Numbered from the stretch's first letter, positions 1 through 7,964 are shown. The stretch is DNA of 64,000 bases from JANPEZ01 sp031423155 (GCA_031423155.1 JANPEZ010000033.1:41037-105036); one strand, 5' to 3'. A program made the numbers and translations. The notes: generated by a model from the letters alone, not told the origin.

Positions 1-376
1 CGTAGGCGACCCTGGCCAGTTCGAGCATCCCCTGCACCGATCCGTCCTCGCCGAAGGGACCGTGCAGGACCGGGAAGACGACGTCTATGGCCTCTCGAGA
101 CCCGTCGGCCGCGACCAGCTCCCCGGAACCGGCCCGCGACGCAAGCTCGACCGCCGAGCCGGTTTCGCCCGTGATCTCGGGCATCCGTCCCGATTCCGAC
201 GGGAGCGCCGGCGCCCCCGGCATGACGTGCCAGGCCCCCTCTTTGGTTATCCCGATCGCAACCACGTCGAAGCGCTCCGGATCGAGGGCGTCCATCACGT
301 ATCGCGCGGAGATGCAGGAGATCTCATGCTCGGCTGAACGCCCTCCGAAGAGAACCGCGATACGCGTCTTGCTCAT
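1..376 (-). CDS. ddl: D-alanine--D-alanine ligase, N-terminal part (cut by window edge)
   Basis: Reading leftwards from ATG at 376 gives MSKTRIAVLFGGRSAEHEIS, the N-terminal nucleotide-binding opening of Ddl ligases, followed by a segment ending in LHGPFGEDGSVQGMLELA, the family's HGxxGEDGxxQGxLE motif. Ddl is a cytoplasmic ATP-grasp enzyme that makes the D-Ala-D-Ala dipeptide for peptidoglycan. About 125 codons are present; the rest lies beyond the left edge. The start overlaps the stop of the upstream trans-sulfuration gene as ATGA, so translation is probably coupled. Confidence 0.93.
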   Translation of the reverse strand, partial: MSKTRIAVLFGGRSAEHEISCISARYVMDALDPERFDVVAIGITKEGAWHVMPGAPALPSESGRMPEITGETGSAVELASRAGSGELVAADGSREAIDVVFPVLHGPFGEDGSVQGMLELARVAY

Positions 377-1545
377 ACCTTGTCCAGCGCGCGCAGGAAG
401 TCCTCGACGATGTCTTCGGTGTCTTCCAGTCCGACGCTTACCCTGATCAAGCCGTCGCTGACACCGGCGGCGCTGCGCTGCTCGGCATCCATCTGGCGAT
501 GAGTCGTCGAGGCCGCGTGTCCCACTAGGGTGTGAGCCCCGCCGAGACTCGTTGCGATCCAACCCACTTCGAGGGCATCGCAGAGGGCCTTCCCGGCCTC
601 GACTCCACCGGCGACATCGAAGGCCAACATCCCTCCGGGCGCTCGCAGGATCCGCTGGGCGACCGAGTGTTGAGGGTGCGAAGCGAGCCCGGGGTACCAG
701 ACCCGCTCGACCTTGGCGTGCTCCTCGAGAACACCGGCGAGCACCGTGGCGCTTCGCGTGTGCTGCTGCATCCGCAGCGAAAGCGTGACCAAGCCCCGCA
801 TCGAGAGCCACGCCTCCAGGGGAGCCATCGTTCCCCCGTACTCGATCGCAAGATCACGCAGACGGCCGCGCCCGGCCTCGGACGTGCAGGCCACTCCCCC
901 GATGAGATCGTTGTGGCCTCCGATGTACTTCGTGGCGGAGTGGATCACGTACTCGAACCCGAGGGCCGCCGGATTGCACAGGTACGGGGAGGCGATCGTG
1001 TTGTCGACGGCGGCCGGGACGCCGGCGTCGCGGCACAGCTCGCCGAGCGCCGACAGATCCGGAACCGTCACGTTCGGGTTCGCGATGGTCTCGACGTAGA
1101 AGAGGGCCGCACCCGGCAGAGCGGCCTTCACAGCGTCAAGATCGTGAGGATCGACGAACGTTACTTCCGCGCCGAACCTCGGCAGGATCTTGGAGAACAG
1201 CGAGAACGCACCTCCGTAGAGTTCGTTGCTTGCCACGAGCCGGTCCCCGGAGGCCACGTGCGCCGTGACCACCGTGTGGATCGCGGCCATGCCGGATGCG
1301 AAGGCGAAAGCTCCCTCGGTTCCCTCCAGGTCGGCCATCACGTTCTCGAACGCATCCACCGTCGGATTGCCGTAGCCGCGGGTGTAGGTGTAACCGGGTT
1401 TGCGGAAGGCGATGGTTTCGGCGTAGTCCTCTGAGGTATCGAATCGGAAGGTCGAGGTCTGGAACAAAGGAACGCTCGGGGTCTCCTGCTCGACCGGCGG
1501 CGTCTTGGCGCCGTGAACGGCCCGAGTCGAGAACCCATCAGCCAT
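373..1545 (-). CDS. trans-sulfuration PLP enzyme (cystathionine gamma-synthase / gamma-lyase family)
   Basis: A 390-residue fold-type I PLP enzyme of the Cys/Met metabolism family, full length for the family. Visible landmarks are the TYTRGYGNPT segment (about 53-62), the cofactor-binding Asp in AAVDNTIASP (D181) and the Schiff-base lysine in HSATKYIGGH (K206). Members interconvert cystathionine, homocysteine, cysteine and methionine derivatives in the cytoplasm. Sequence alone does not tell MetB, MetC/CGL, MetZ or methionine gamma-lyase apart, so no symbol is given. Its stop overlaps the ddl start by 4 bp. The pairing with a cell-wall gene suggests co-transcription only. Confidence 0.9.
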   Translation of the reverse strand: MADGFSTRAVHGAKTPPVEQETPSVPLFQTSTFRFDTSEDYAETIAFRKPGYTYTRGYGNPTVDAFENVMADLEGTEGAFAFASGMAAIHTVVTAHVASGDRLVASNELYGGAFSLFSKILPRFGAEVTFVDPHDLDAVKAALPGAALFYVETIANPNVTVPDLSALGELCRDAGVPAAVDNTIASPYLCNPAALGFEYVIHSATKYIGGHNDLIGGVACTSEAGRGRLRDLAIEYGGTMAPLEAWLSMRGLVTLSLRMQQHTRSATVLAGVLEEHAKVERVWYPGLASHPQHSVAQRILRAPGGMLAFDVAGGVEAGKALCDALEVGWIATSLGGAHTLVGHAASTTHRQMDAEQRSAAGVSDGLIRVSVGLEDTEDIVEDFLRALDKV

Positions 1546-1550
1546 GAGCC

Positions 1551-2225
1551 TCAGCCTACTTCAGTCCATCGCTTCGGATATCGGGAGCGAAGGTCCTTAA
1601 CCATGCCGGTCAGCGCCGACATGAGTTCGGCCGTCATCTCTCGCAGGGCCTCGCGATCGGCCTTCTCGTCGGCGCGCGCGGAGAAGTCGATGGCCGGGCC
1701 GGCCCTCACCCAGACCGGCCGGCCGAACTTCACCGAGCCTCTGCCGGATTTCTGCCAGACGGCCTGCGATCCCCAACTGGCTATGGGGGTTATGGGGACA
1801 CCGGAATCCAGCGACAGGCGGATCACACCGGTCTTTCCCTTCATCGGCATCGAATCGGGGTCATCCGTAACCGTGCCCTCGGGATAGATGACGACGACCT
1901 CACCGCGTTCGAGCGCCTCGCGGGCCTCGACCAGCGGGGTCTGATCACCGCTCCCGCGCGAAACGGGGATCTGACCTGCGCCTTTCAAAGCTCTGCCCAC
2001 GACGGGGACTTCGAACAGATCGTTCTTGGCCAGGAAACGCGCCCGCCGCCCCGCCTCGTGCACGGCGAACACGTTGGCCCACGGATCCAGGTAGGAGATG
2101 TGGTTCGCGGCTATCAGCGCGGGGCCCTGCGCGGGGATCAGATCCAGGTTCTCGAGATGCCAGTTGAACCAGAATCGAACCGGCGGAAGGCCGACGACGG
2201 CGCAAACGCGATACCAAGGCTCCAG
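1551..2225 (-). CDS. plsC: 1-acyl-sn-glycerol-3-phosphate acyltransferase (PlsC family)
   Basis: About 224 residues with the acyltransferase motif NHISYLD (His about 42, Asp about 47), a second conserved block around KGAGQIPVSRG, and IYPEGTVT (Glu about 116) for the glycerophosphate site. It acylates lysophosphatidic acid to phosphatidic acid at the membrane. The open frame continues upstream inside bioY, but that stretch is unlike any PlsC. The only plausible start near the homologous N-terminus is CTG at 2225, 4 bases after the bioY stop and 8 bases downstream of GGAGGAGGG. There is no in-frame ATG, GTG or TTG nearby. Product call is firm; the CTG start is inferred. Confidence 0.85.
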   Translation of the reverse strand: MEPWYRVCAVVGLPPVRFWFNWHLENLDLIPAQGPALIAANHISYLDPWANVFAVHEAGRRARFLAKNDLFEVPVVGRALKGAGQIPVSRGSGDQTPLVEAREALERGEVVVIYPEGTVTDDPDSMPMKGKTGVIRLSLDSGVPITPIASWGSQAVWQKSGRGSVKFGRPVWVRAGPAIDFSARADEKADREALREMTAELMSALTGMVKDLRSRYPKRWTEVG

Positions 2226-2229
2226 TTGG

Positions 2230-2847
2230 CTATCCCTCCTCCGGCTTGAACCTTTCGAGCAGCTTCCACGCCGCGGGCAGCAGTCCGGCGGCAAGGAGCA
2301 TCTTGATGGTGTCTCCGATGACGAACGGGTACAGACCGTACTCCAGACCCGTTTCCAAGGGGACATCCAGGGATGCCATCAGCCAAGGCACGCCGATCGC
2401 ATAGATCACGATGGATCCGAGGAGCATCGCTCCGATGGAGCTTCTGAGGTCGCGGTCCCAGCCCCGGCGCGAGAGCCAGCCGACCAGGGCCGAGGAGACG
2501 ACGAAGGCCCACAGGTACCCGCCCGTCACGGAGGCCAGCTCCAAGACCGCTATCCCGGTGTCGTGAGAACCATCGGCGTTAGGGGCGAAGACCGCGAGAC
2601 CGGCCACGCCCCATAGGAGATAAAGGGCCAGGGTCGCCGATCCGAGGGCCGGGCCATAGGCCGCACCGACCAGCAAGACGCCAAGCGTCTGTCCGGTGAT
2701 CGGCACCGGCGTGAACGGCAGCGAGATCGACACCTGCGCGAGGCCTGCGATGAGTGCGCTGCCCGCGAACGCGCAAACCACCTGGAACGCGGCGCGTGAG
2801 CTCGCCCGCGAACGCGGTGGAGCGAACGTGAGTGCTAGGGATGACAA
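2230..2847 (-). CDS. bioY: biotin transporter BioY (ECF substrate-binding subunit)
   Basis: A 205-residue integral membrane protein with about six hydrophobic helices and the BioY landmark PFTPVPITGQTLGVLLVGAA (about 45-63). BioY is the S-component that binds biotin, alone or with an EcfAAT energising module; no EcfA or EcfT gene is in the window. The start is TTG at 2847, backed by a strong AGGAGGT eight bases upstream. It precedes plsC by 4 bases, so the two form an operon. I see no convincing BirA- or BioQ-type operator in the divergent gap with cofC. Confidence 0.93.
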   Translation of the reverse strand: MSSLALTFAPPRSRASSRAAFQVVCAFAGSALIAGLAQVSISLPFTPVPITGQTLGVLLVGAAYGPALGSATLALYLLWGVAGLAVFAPNADGSHDTGIAVLELASVTGGYLWAFVVSSALVGWLSRRGWDRDLRSSIGAMLLGSIVIYAIGVPWLMASLDVPLETGLEYGLYPFVIGDTIKMLLAAGLLPAAWKLLERFKPEEG

Positions 2848-2969
2848 ACGGATCGACCTCCTCAGGTCTGCTGGACGGATACCGGACCTGCGAGCATGCG
2901 GGAGCCTATCGCAGGGAAGGCCCGGTCTCTCGGTTCGGTTCGGCTAAACCTTCCGATAGTCTTGCCGGC

Positions 2970-3614
2970 GTGCGGATCCTCGCCGTCCCCGTTAAGTCAC
3001 TCTCAGAGGCCAAGACCCGCCTCTCGCCCGCGCTTTCTGAGTTGGAACGCGCGGCCCTGACGCTGGCCATGCTCGAAGACGTCCTCGACGCGACGACCGC
3101 TCTGAGCGGCTGGGAATCCTGGGTCATCTCCCCCGACGAGGCGGTCCTGGAGATCGCTGCCCGACGTGGAGCCCGTCCGATCCCGGAGGAGAAGCCGCCC
3201 CTGTCCAGCGCCGCCCGCCAGCTCACCGAGGAGGCGACCGCGGCGGGTGCGGAAGCTCTGGCGATCCTGCTTGCCGACACGCCGTTGGTCACATCAAAAG
3301 CGCTGACGCAAGCCCTGCACACCCTCGGGCGGGTGGTCCTGGCACCGAGCGAGGACGAGACCGGAACGAACCTGCTCGTCAGGCGCCCTCCGGGAACCAT
3401 CCACGCCAAGTTCGGGCCGGAGTCTTTCCGCAGACACATGGAGACGGCCGAGTCCAGCGGCGTTCCGGCGGCGGTCGTTCAGATACCCGAGCTGGCCTTC
3501 GACCTGGACGTTCCGGGCGATATCCTCAAGCTGCTCCATTCGCGCCGGCAGGGGCGTACCCGCGAGGTCTGCCTGGATATGGACCTCGGATCGCGCATAC
3601 AGATAAGGACCTAG
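2970..3614 (+). CDS. cofC: 2-phospho-L-lactate / phosphoenolpyruvate guanylyltransferase (CofC/FbiD)
   Basis: 214 residues from GTG at 2970 (VRILAVPVKSLSEAKTRLSP), the typical CofC/FbiD opening: a nucleotidyltransferase Rossmann start followed by the K..xAKxRLxP loop. LADTPLV (about 108) is the usual acidic metal/nucleotide site. The enzyme activates phospholactate or PEP with GTP in coenzyme F420 synthesis, which fits an actinobacterium. In-frame ATG codons further upstream give unconvincing residues. A 12-base gap to the next gene suggests an operon with the cold-shock-like protein. No other F420 genes are in the window. Confidence 0.88.
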   Translation: MRILAVPVKSLSEAKTRLSPALSELERAALTLAMLEDVLDATTALSGWESWVISPDEAVLEIAARRGARPIPEEKPPLSSAARQLTEEATAAGAEALAILLADTPLVTSKALTQALHTLGRVVLAPSEDETGTNLLVRRPPGTIHAKFGPESFRRHMETAESSGVPAAVVQIPELAFDLDVPGDILKLLHSRRQGRTREVCLDMDLGSRIQIRT

Positions 3615-3626
3615 GAGGAACTCGAG

Positions 3627-3833
3627 ATGGCTCAGGGAACGATCAAGGACTTCGACGATGAGACCCGTAGCGGGAGCCTGCTTATGGAGGATCGCGCGGA
3701 AGTCAAGATCGACCCGACCTCCCTGGAGGGAGCCGAGATCAGAACACTGCGGCTCGGTCAGCGAGTGAAGTTCGATCTGGTCGAAGAAGCGGGAGCCAAG
3801 GTCGCAAGGACCCTTCGGCTCGTCACGTTCTAG
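3627..3833 (+). CDS. divergent cold-shock-domain-like mini-protein
   Basis: 68 residues starting at ATG 3627 with AGGAGG eight bases upstream. The pattern GTIKDFD..., then short strands and LGQRVKFDLVEEAGAKVARTLRLV, follows the layout of a CspA-type OB fold (GTVKWFN ... GQxVxFDxxxxxxGxxAxxV). The RNP1 segment KGFGFI is replaced by RSGSLLM and RNP2 by AEVKID, so the aromatic RNA-stacking residues are missing. It may bind a different ligand or none. The likely partner is cofC just upstream, which is separated by 12 bases. Family call is an inference from spacing and strand pattern. Confidence 0.7.
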   Translation: MAQGTIKDFDDETRSGSLLMEDRAEVKIDPTSLEGAEIRTLRLGQRVKFDLVEEAGAKVARTLRLVTF

Positions 3834-3840
3834 CGAGGCT

Positions 3841-4134
3841 TCAGCGGCGGCGCTTCTTCGTCTGAACCTGCTCGCGGAACTCCTTGCCCGGGCTGAACGA
3901 GGGCACATCGCGGGCCGGAACCACTATCGGCGTCTCGGGCTTGCGCGGGTTGCGAGCGATCCTCTTGTTGCGACGTTTGCGTTCGAAGGTCCCGAAGTCC
4001 GCGAGGGTCACGCGGTCGCCCTTCGTGACGGAGTTCTGGATCGAGTCGATGGCCGCATCGACCACCCGCCCTACATCGGCTTTGGAAAGACCAGTCTTCT
4101 TCGCCACATCCGCGACGAGGCCGCTCTTGTTCAC
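3841..4134 (-). CDS. hup: HU family DNA-binding protein
   Basis: 97 residues from GTG at 4134: MNKSGLVADVAKKTGLSKAD, the HU/IHF helical body, then VTLADFGTFERKRRNKRIARNP with the DNA-intercalating Arg-Asn-Pro arm (about 61-63) and a short basic end KKRRR. HU bends and compacts DNA in the nucleoid as a dimer. The upstream in-frame ATG at 4200 is rejected because it lies in the -35 region, and GTG 4134 has the purine-rich GGGGAAGGGAG just upstream. It converges with the cold-shock-like gene, 7 bases apart. Confidence 0.95.
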   Translation of the reverse strand: MNKSGLVADVAKKTGLSKADVGRVVDAAIDSIQNSVTKGDRVTLADFGTFERKRRNKRIARNPRKPETPIVVPARDVPSFSPGKEFREQVQTKKRRR

Positions 4135-4170
4135 AGCGAACTCCCTTCCCCTGCTCCTTAAGACCGTTGC

Positions 4171-4200
4171 ACCGTATCGGTAATCGGCCCATGCGGTCAA
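4171..4200 (-). promoter_or_regulatory. sigma70-type promoter of the HU gene
   Basis: On the minus strand TTGACC (4195-4200) is followed by an 18-base spacer and TACGGT (4171-4176), about 37 bases before the GTG start at 4134. Both hexamers match the actinobacterial housekeeping consensus TTGACN / TANNNT. Seen directly; activity is inferred. Confidence 0.6.
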
Positions 4201-4285
4201 TCCGCGAACCCAGGCCGTGTCGGGAGCATACGGGCGCAGGCGTCCCGGTGGGAAAGAGGCGACCTGTTAGCATCGAAACCGCTCT

Positions 4286-4359
4286 TGGGGCGTGGTGTAA
4301 CGGCAGCACGACAGGTTCTGGCCCTGTTAGTCGAGGTTCGAATCCTTGCGCCCCAGCCA
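4286..4359 (+). tRNA. tRNA-Gln (anticodon CTG)
   Basis: A complete cloverleaf can be drawn: acceptor TGGGGCG pairing with CGCCCCA, anticodon stem ACAGG/CCTGT with loop TTCTGGC (anticodon CTG), and T arm CGAGG-TTCGAAT-CCTTG. Discriminator G and an encoded CCA end at 4359. The U1-A72 end pair is typical of tRNA-Gln. With GatCAB in this window, it is presumably charged with Glu by GltX and then amidated. Confidence 0.96.
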
Positions 4360-4428
4360 GCACCTGATCGGCGCGAAGGCGTGTTGCGCGAAATCGGCGA
4401 AGGTGTTGGAACCGCTCCCGCCAACCCC

Positions 4429-4797
4429 TTACCCATGCGACTCTTTGGATGAACCCCTTCTCGCCAGCCACACAACGAGCGAAACCACCGGCACCACGCC
4501 GAACATCGCGATGTAGATCGGGCTTTCATCCGGATACAGGAACACGGCAACGACATGAAATGCCAAGAGTGGGAGTGTTCCGAGAAGGACAAGAAGCGCT
4601 GCATGCTGGTGCCTGAGGATGCGGTAGGCACCGACAGCGAGGGCGGCTACTCCGCACAATGTCAAGGCTGCCTGCAGTAGGTCGTTCCCGATCGCCTGGA
4701 CTGCGAACTGCAGATAGAAGAGTGCGCCCACCACGAGGCCGATGCAGCCAGTGACGCGCGCCACGGTTGGCCCGGCGGAGACACCCACTTTATCCAT
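4429..4797 (-). CDS. small four-helix membrane protein, paralogue of the 5079 gene
   Basis: 122 residues with about four hydrophobic segments and a conserved GTLP...ESPIY...FGVVPV block near the C-terminus. I do not recognise a named family. The body aligns without gaps to the divergently transcribed gene at 5079: shared landmarks are YL.FAV.AI, GTLP, ESPI, FGV.PV and a terminal ARR. The 281-bp gap between the two start codons is likely a shared promoter region. Location is the cytoplasmic membrane; function is unknown. Confidence 0.7.
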   Translation of the reverse strand: MDKVGVSAGPTVARVTGCIGLVVGALFYLQFAVQAIGNDLLQAALTLCGVAALAVGAYRILRHQHAALLVLLGTLPLLAFHVVAVFLYPDESPIYIAMFGVVPVVSLVVWLARRGSSKESHG

Positions 4798-5078
4798 GCT
4801 GTAAGTGTCTCAGGCCAAGGTCGGGAGTAGGAGCCGGGCGTATCTCTCCCATGCGATGTCGTGCGAATCGGCCACCCTAAGCCCTCGAACAGGCCTCAGA
4901 CGCACAGTTCTGCAACCTGTTTCAGCAGGTCGGAGGCGGTTCGAACTTTGTCTAACCAAGCCAGCAGATCCCAGGGTTACCACACGCCCGCCCTAGCTCG
5001 GCGCTCGTTGCTGCGCGGGACCGGGAGTGCGAAGATGCGCCGCGTGGAATCGGGAGCTTCAGGTAGCAGCGAGATCTG

Positions 5079-5411
5079 ATGCGCAGACTCGGTGCGGTAG
5101 GTCTGGCTGTTGCTGCTCCCCTCTACCTCAACTTCGCGGTTACGGCGATCTCTCAGTCCCTCACGCAAGCGATCCTCGTCTTCTGTGGAACATTGGGCCT
5201 GGCGGCTGGGTCGGTCCGCAGGTTCAGGGGGCAGGGGGCGGCCATGGTCGTGCTCGCCGGCACCTTACCGGTGTTCGTCCTGCAGGTCGCCGCCATCTTC
5301 ATCTTCGATGAGGAGAGTCCCATCTTCGTCGTCATCTTCGGAGTCGCGCCGGTCGCGACCGCACTCGTGAGGGTCGCGCGTCGCAAGGTACCGCAGGGAG
5401 CTCCTGCGTAG
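5079..5411 (+). CDS. small four-helix membrane protein, paralogue of the 4429 gene
   Basis: 110 residues starting MRRLGAVGLAVAAPLYLNFA, with four predicted membrane helices and a basic C-terminus (RVARRK). It shares gap-free similarity over about 100 residues with the product of 4429-4797, including GTLP, the acidic-ESPI loop and FGVAPV. The two genes point away from each other, which suggests duplication with inversion. Twenty-odd bases downstream begins the TMEM175-like gene on the same strand, so the two may be co-transcribed. No function can be assigned. Confidence 0.72.
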   Translation: MRRLGAVGLAVAAPLYLNFAVTAISQSLTQAILVFCGTLGLAAGSVRRFRGQGAAMVVLAGTLPVFVLQVAAIFIFDEESPIFVVIFGVAPVATALVRVARRKVPQGAPA

Positions 5412-5450
5412 AACTCCCGTCGACAACGATCTCCGGTGGAGGTACGGACG

Positions 5451-6110
5451 ATGACGAAACTGCGCCGCGGGGAACCGACCGAGACGGGTAGGTCGGAGGG
5501 TTTCAGCGATGGCGTGTTCGCGGTAGCTATCACCCTCTTGGCCCTAGACCTGGTTCGCATCCGCGCTACACCCGGAGTGGGTAACGGCAAGCTCTTCGCC
5601 GCGATCGCGCGGTTCTGGCCGACCTTGCTAGCGTTCGCAGCATCGTTCGCATTCATCGGAGTCGCATGGCTCAACCATCACAACGTCTTCTCTCGGGTCA
5701 AGCACCTGTCTCGGGGCACGAACGCCGCCAACCTCCTGCTTCTAGCCAGTGTCGCCCTCGTCCCGTGGGTCACCTCAACCCTCGCTGAGGCGATGTCCCT
5801 TCCAGGCAAGCACGGCAAACAGGAAGTGCTCCTGTACGCCGCGGTCCTCATCTTCGATGCGATCACCTGGTTCATACTTCTGAACCTGTTGTCGCGACAC
5901 CCCGAGCTGCTCGAGGACCCCGCATACGCACGCGGGTTCGCGGCGGACCGCTTCTCCGCCCTGATCGGCGTCGGCGCGGGTGTGGTCGGCGGGGTCATCG
6001 GCCTTTACTGGTCGCCCATCGCGGCGACGGTCCTGTTCTTCGCGATGCCCATCTTCTTCGCTGTCGTTTCCGAAGGATTCGAGCACGCGAGTGAGGAAGC
6101 GGACTCCTAA
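5451..6110 (+). CDS. TMEM175 (DUF1211) family potassium-channel-like membrane protein
   Basis: 219 residues with the family hallmark FSDGVFAVAITLLALDL at about 18-34, followed by about five further membrane helices. Bacterial TMEM175 homologues are tetrameric K+-permeable channels whose first-helix FSD motif lines the pore. ATG 5451 is preferred to GTG 5436 because GGTGGAGG lies just before it and overlaps the alternative start. Next gene begins 10 bases after the stop. Confidence 0.86.
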   Translation: MTKLRRGEPTETGRSEGFSDGVFAVAITLLALDLVRIRATPGVGNGKLFAAIARFWPTLLAFAASFAFIGVAWLNHHNVFSRVKHLSRGTNAANLLLLASVALVPWVTSTLAEAMSLPGKHGKQEVLLYAAVLIFDAITWFILLNLLSRHPELLEDPAYARGFAADRFSALIGVGAGVVGGVIGLYWSPIAATVLFFAMPIFFAVVSEGFEHASEEADS

Positions 6111-6120
6111 GGGTCCGAAC

Positions 6121-6699
6121 ATGGACCGTCGGAAACGCTCCTTCGATCGGGCTTATCGCCGAGGCGTGACGCCCTGGGACACGGGTGTCACTCCCCCGGA
6201 GGTCGTGGCGTTCATCGCAGCCTGTGCGACTCCCGGGCGGGCCCTGGATCTAGGGTGCGGTACGGGAACCAACGCGCTGTACCTTGCCCGACTTGGATGG
6301 CAGGTCGTCGGCATCGACCTCTCCGAACTCGCGATCGAGGCCGCGCGAGCGAAACTGGCCGCGACATCGCTCACCGAAGTGACTTTCCTGCGAGGCGACG
6401 TGACGGACCTGGCAGCCCTGGGGGTGGAGGGGCCTTTCGACTTCGTGCTGGACATCGGCTGCTACCACGGTATCCCTGTAGGCAGGCGCAAGGCCTATGT
6501 TCGCGGAGTGGCAGAGCGAACGCGGCCCGAGGCGACCCTCCTGTTGTTCGCTTTCAAGCGTTCTCACCGTGGGCTGATCCACCGGCCGACGGTCGAGGAC
6601 GAAGTCCGCAGGCGGTTCGCTGACTCGTTCAACGTGGTGCACGTCGAACCCGGCACGCGGCCGCCGGGCGCGGCCTGGTTCACCCTTCGTCGCCGCTGA
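6121..6699 (+). CDS. class I SAM-dependent methyltransferase
   Basis: 192 residues. ALDLGCGTGTNALYLA (about 41-56) is motif I for S-adenosylmethionine, GIDLSELAIE is the acidic post-I loop, and FLRGDVTDL gives motif II. The YRRGVTPWDTG start resembles the thiopurine methyltransferase/TehB-like group, small soluble enzymes that methylate thiols, metalloids or other small molecules. Substrate not predictable. It follows the TMEM175 gene by 10 bases and converges on the AHSA1 gene. Confidence 0.85.
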   Translation: MDRRKRSFDRAYRRGVTPWDTGVTPPEVVAFIAACATPGRALDLGCGTGTNALYLARLGWQVVGIDLSELAIEAARAKLAATSLTEVTFLRGDVTDLAALGVEGPFDFVLDIGCYHGIPVGRRKAYVRGVAERTRPEATLLLFAFKRSHRGLIHRPTVEDEVRRRFADSFNVVHVEPGTRPPGAAWFTLRRR

Positions 6700-6712
6700 G
6701 GGTCCGTTGGCA

Positions 6713-7627
6713 CTACATCGACCCGACACCCAGGTGTTGGGCCAGCTTGTCCAGGGTCTCGTTGCCACGCTCGATCGCGTTGACCTTCTCGATCGTTTCG
6801 TCTCGCTCGCTCGCCGTTTCGAATACCACACGCAGCGTTAGAGCCGTCATCCCCATGAAGTCGTCGAACGTGACGGTGGAGATGAACCGCGGGTCGGCGT
6901 GGGTCATGACCAGACGCTCGGAGGGGACGACCTCGTCGTAGACGTAGTCGTTCGGGTAGTCCGTACCGTCGGGGCCGTGGAAGATGAACCTGAGCGCCCC
7001 GCCGACTCGGACGTCCATCTCCTGCATGGTCAACGTGAACCCCTTGGGGCCGTACCACTCGGGGAGCTGCTCGGGATCCGTCCAGGCCGCGTAGACCACC
7101 TCTCGCGAAGCCTGGAACAACCGCGAGATCACCATCTGGCGGTCTAGCGCGCCGGTCAGCACGTCGTCCAGACACTGAAGGCTCTGGGTCCATCCGGCCC
7201 GCATGCCTCCGAGCATCGGAGCTGCTTCGGGAACGAGGGCGACCGCCTGAGCTTTCACATGAAGCTCGGTCTTGCCGTCCACGTCTCGAAAGGTGATCGT
7301 GTTCGTGGCTTCTATCAGGACGTTGCCGGCCTGATCCAGTGCTTTCGACTCGACGACGAGCCGCTCGGGGGCGACCACCTCGATGTAGGTTCCGGTCATC
7401 TTGTAGTCCGTTCCGTCCGGATCACGCATGACGACCGTCATCGTTCCCCCCGGACGAGGGTCGGACTCGCAGACCGGCGCAGTGAAGCCCTCCGGTCCCC
7501 ACCACTTAGCCAGCTGATCGGCCTCAGTGCAGGCTCGGAAGACCATCTCGCGAGGAGCGGCGAATATCCTCGTTATCTCGAGCTCTGCGCTGGCGGTTTC
7601 CATGGCAGTGTCGGATGTCTCACTCAT
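6713..7627 (-). CDS. tandem SRPBCC/AHSA1-domain protein
   Basis: 304 residues made of two consecutive AHSA1 (START-like) domains, about 15-160 and 163-300. Each repeats the same pattern: an Arg-Ile/Leu-Phe start, a W(W/Y)GP(E/K)GF segment, an (R/G)PGGT/VGG turn, DGTDY and a SERL or PERL strand. These domains form a hydrophobic cavity for a small ligand. The gene starts 8 bases inside the upstream ArsR regulator gene, a pairing common in Actinobacteria. The two domains are clearly unequal, so the duplication is old. Ligand unknown. Confidence 0.85.
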   Translation of the reverse strand: MSETSDTAMETASAELEITRIFAAPREMVFRACTEADQLAKWWGPEGFTAPVCESDPRPGGTMTVVMRDPDGTDYKMTGTYIEVVAPERLVVESKALDQAGNVLIEATNTITFRDVDGKTELHVKAQAVALVPEAAPMLGGMRAGWTQSLQCLDDVLTGALDRQMVISRLFQASREVVYAAWTDPEQLPEWYGPKGFTLTMQEMDVRVGGALRFIFHGPDGTDYPNDYVYDEVVPSERLVMTHADPRFISTVTFDDFMGMTALTLRVVFETASERDETIEKVNAIERGNETLDKLAQHLGVGSM

Positions 7628-7964
7628 CGTTCTTCCCCTTCCCTTGAAGTTCCTTCAGGTAGTCGTCGAGGCGGTCCAGACGCCCCTCCCAGAGTTGCCG
7701 GTACGCCTCGAGCCAGGCTGCAGCATCTTCGAGTGGCGCCGGTTCAAGGTTGCACGGCCGGCGTTGCGCCTCGCGTCCCTGCGAGATAAGCCCGGCCTTG
7801 ATGAGGACCTTCAGGTGCTTGGTGATGGCCGGCTTGGTCATATCGAAGGGCTCTGACAGTTCACCAACGGTCGCCTTGCCGGCTGCCAGCCGTGCCAATA
7901 TCGCGCGTCGCGTCGGGTCGGCCAAAGCCGAGAAGGTCCTGTCGAGCTGATCCGTCGCCGTCAT
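7620..7964 (-). CDS. ArsR-family winged-helix transcriptional regulator
   Basis: 114 residues starting MTATDQLDRTFSALADPTRR, the typical opening of ArsR/SmtB regulators, with a helix-turn-helix at about 32-60 (ELSEPFDMTKPAITKHLKVL). The C-terminal WLEAYRQLWEGRLDRLDDYL helix belongs to the subgroup that always precedes AHSA1 genes and lacks metal-binding Cys pairs. It probably represses its own operon and responds to an organic ligand. It overlaps the AHSA1 gene by 8 bases. Confidence 0.9.
   Translation of the reverse strand: MTATDQLDRTFSALADPTRRAILARLAAGKATVGELSEPFDMTKPAITKHLKVLIKAGLISQGREAQRRPCNLEPAPLEDAAAWLEAYRQLWEGRLDRLDDYLKELQGKGKNDE

Noticed and set aside
532..1434. 300-codon plus-strand frame opposite the trans-sulfuration gene
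   Set aside because: Composition is Arg/Gly/His-rich with no motif, as expected for the antisense of a high-GC gene.
2848..2969. Biotin operator or riboswitch between bioY and cofC
   Set aside because: No clear BirA, BioQ or BioR dyad and no known biotin riboswitch; only promoters and RBSs are seen.
4800..5078. tRNA-like GGTTCGAA segment near 4935 in the divergent gap
   Set aside because: No acceptor or anticodon stem can be drawn around it.
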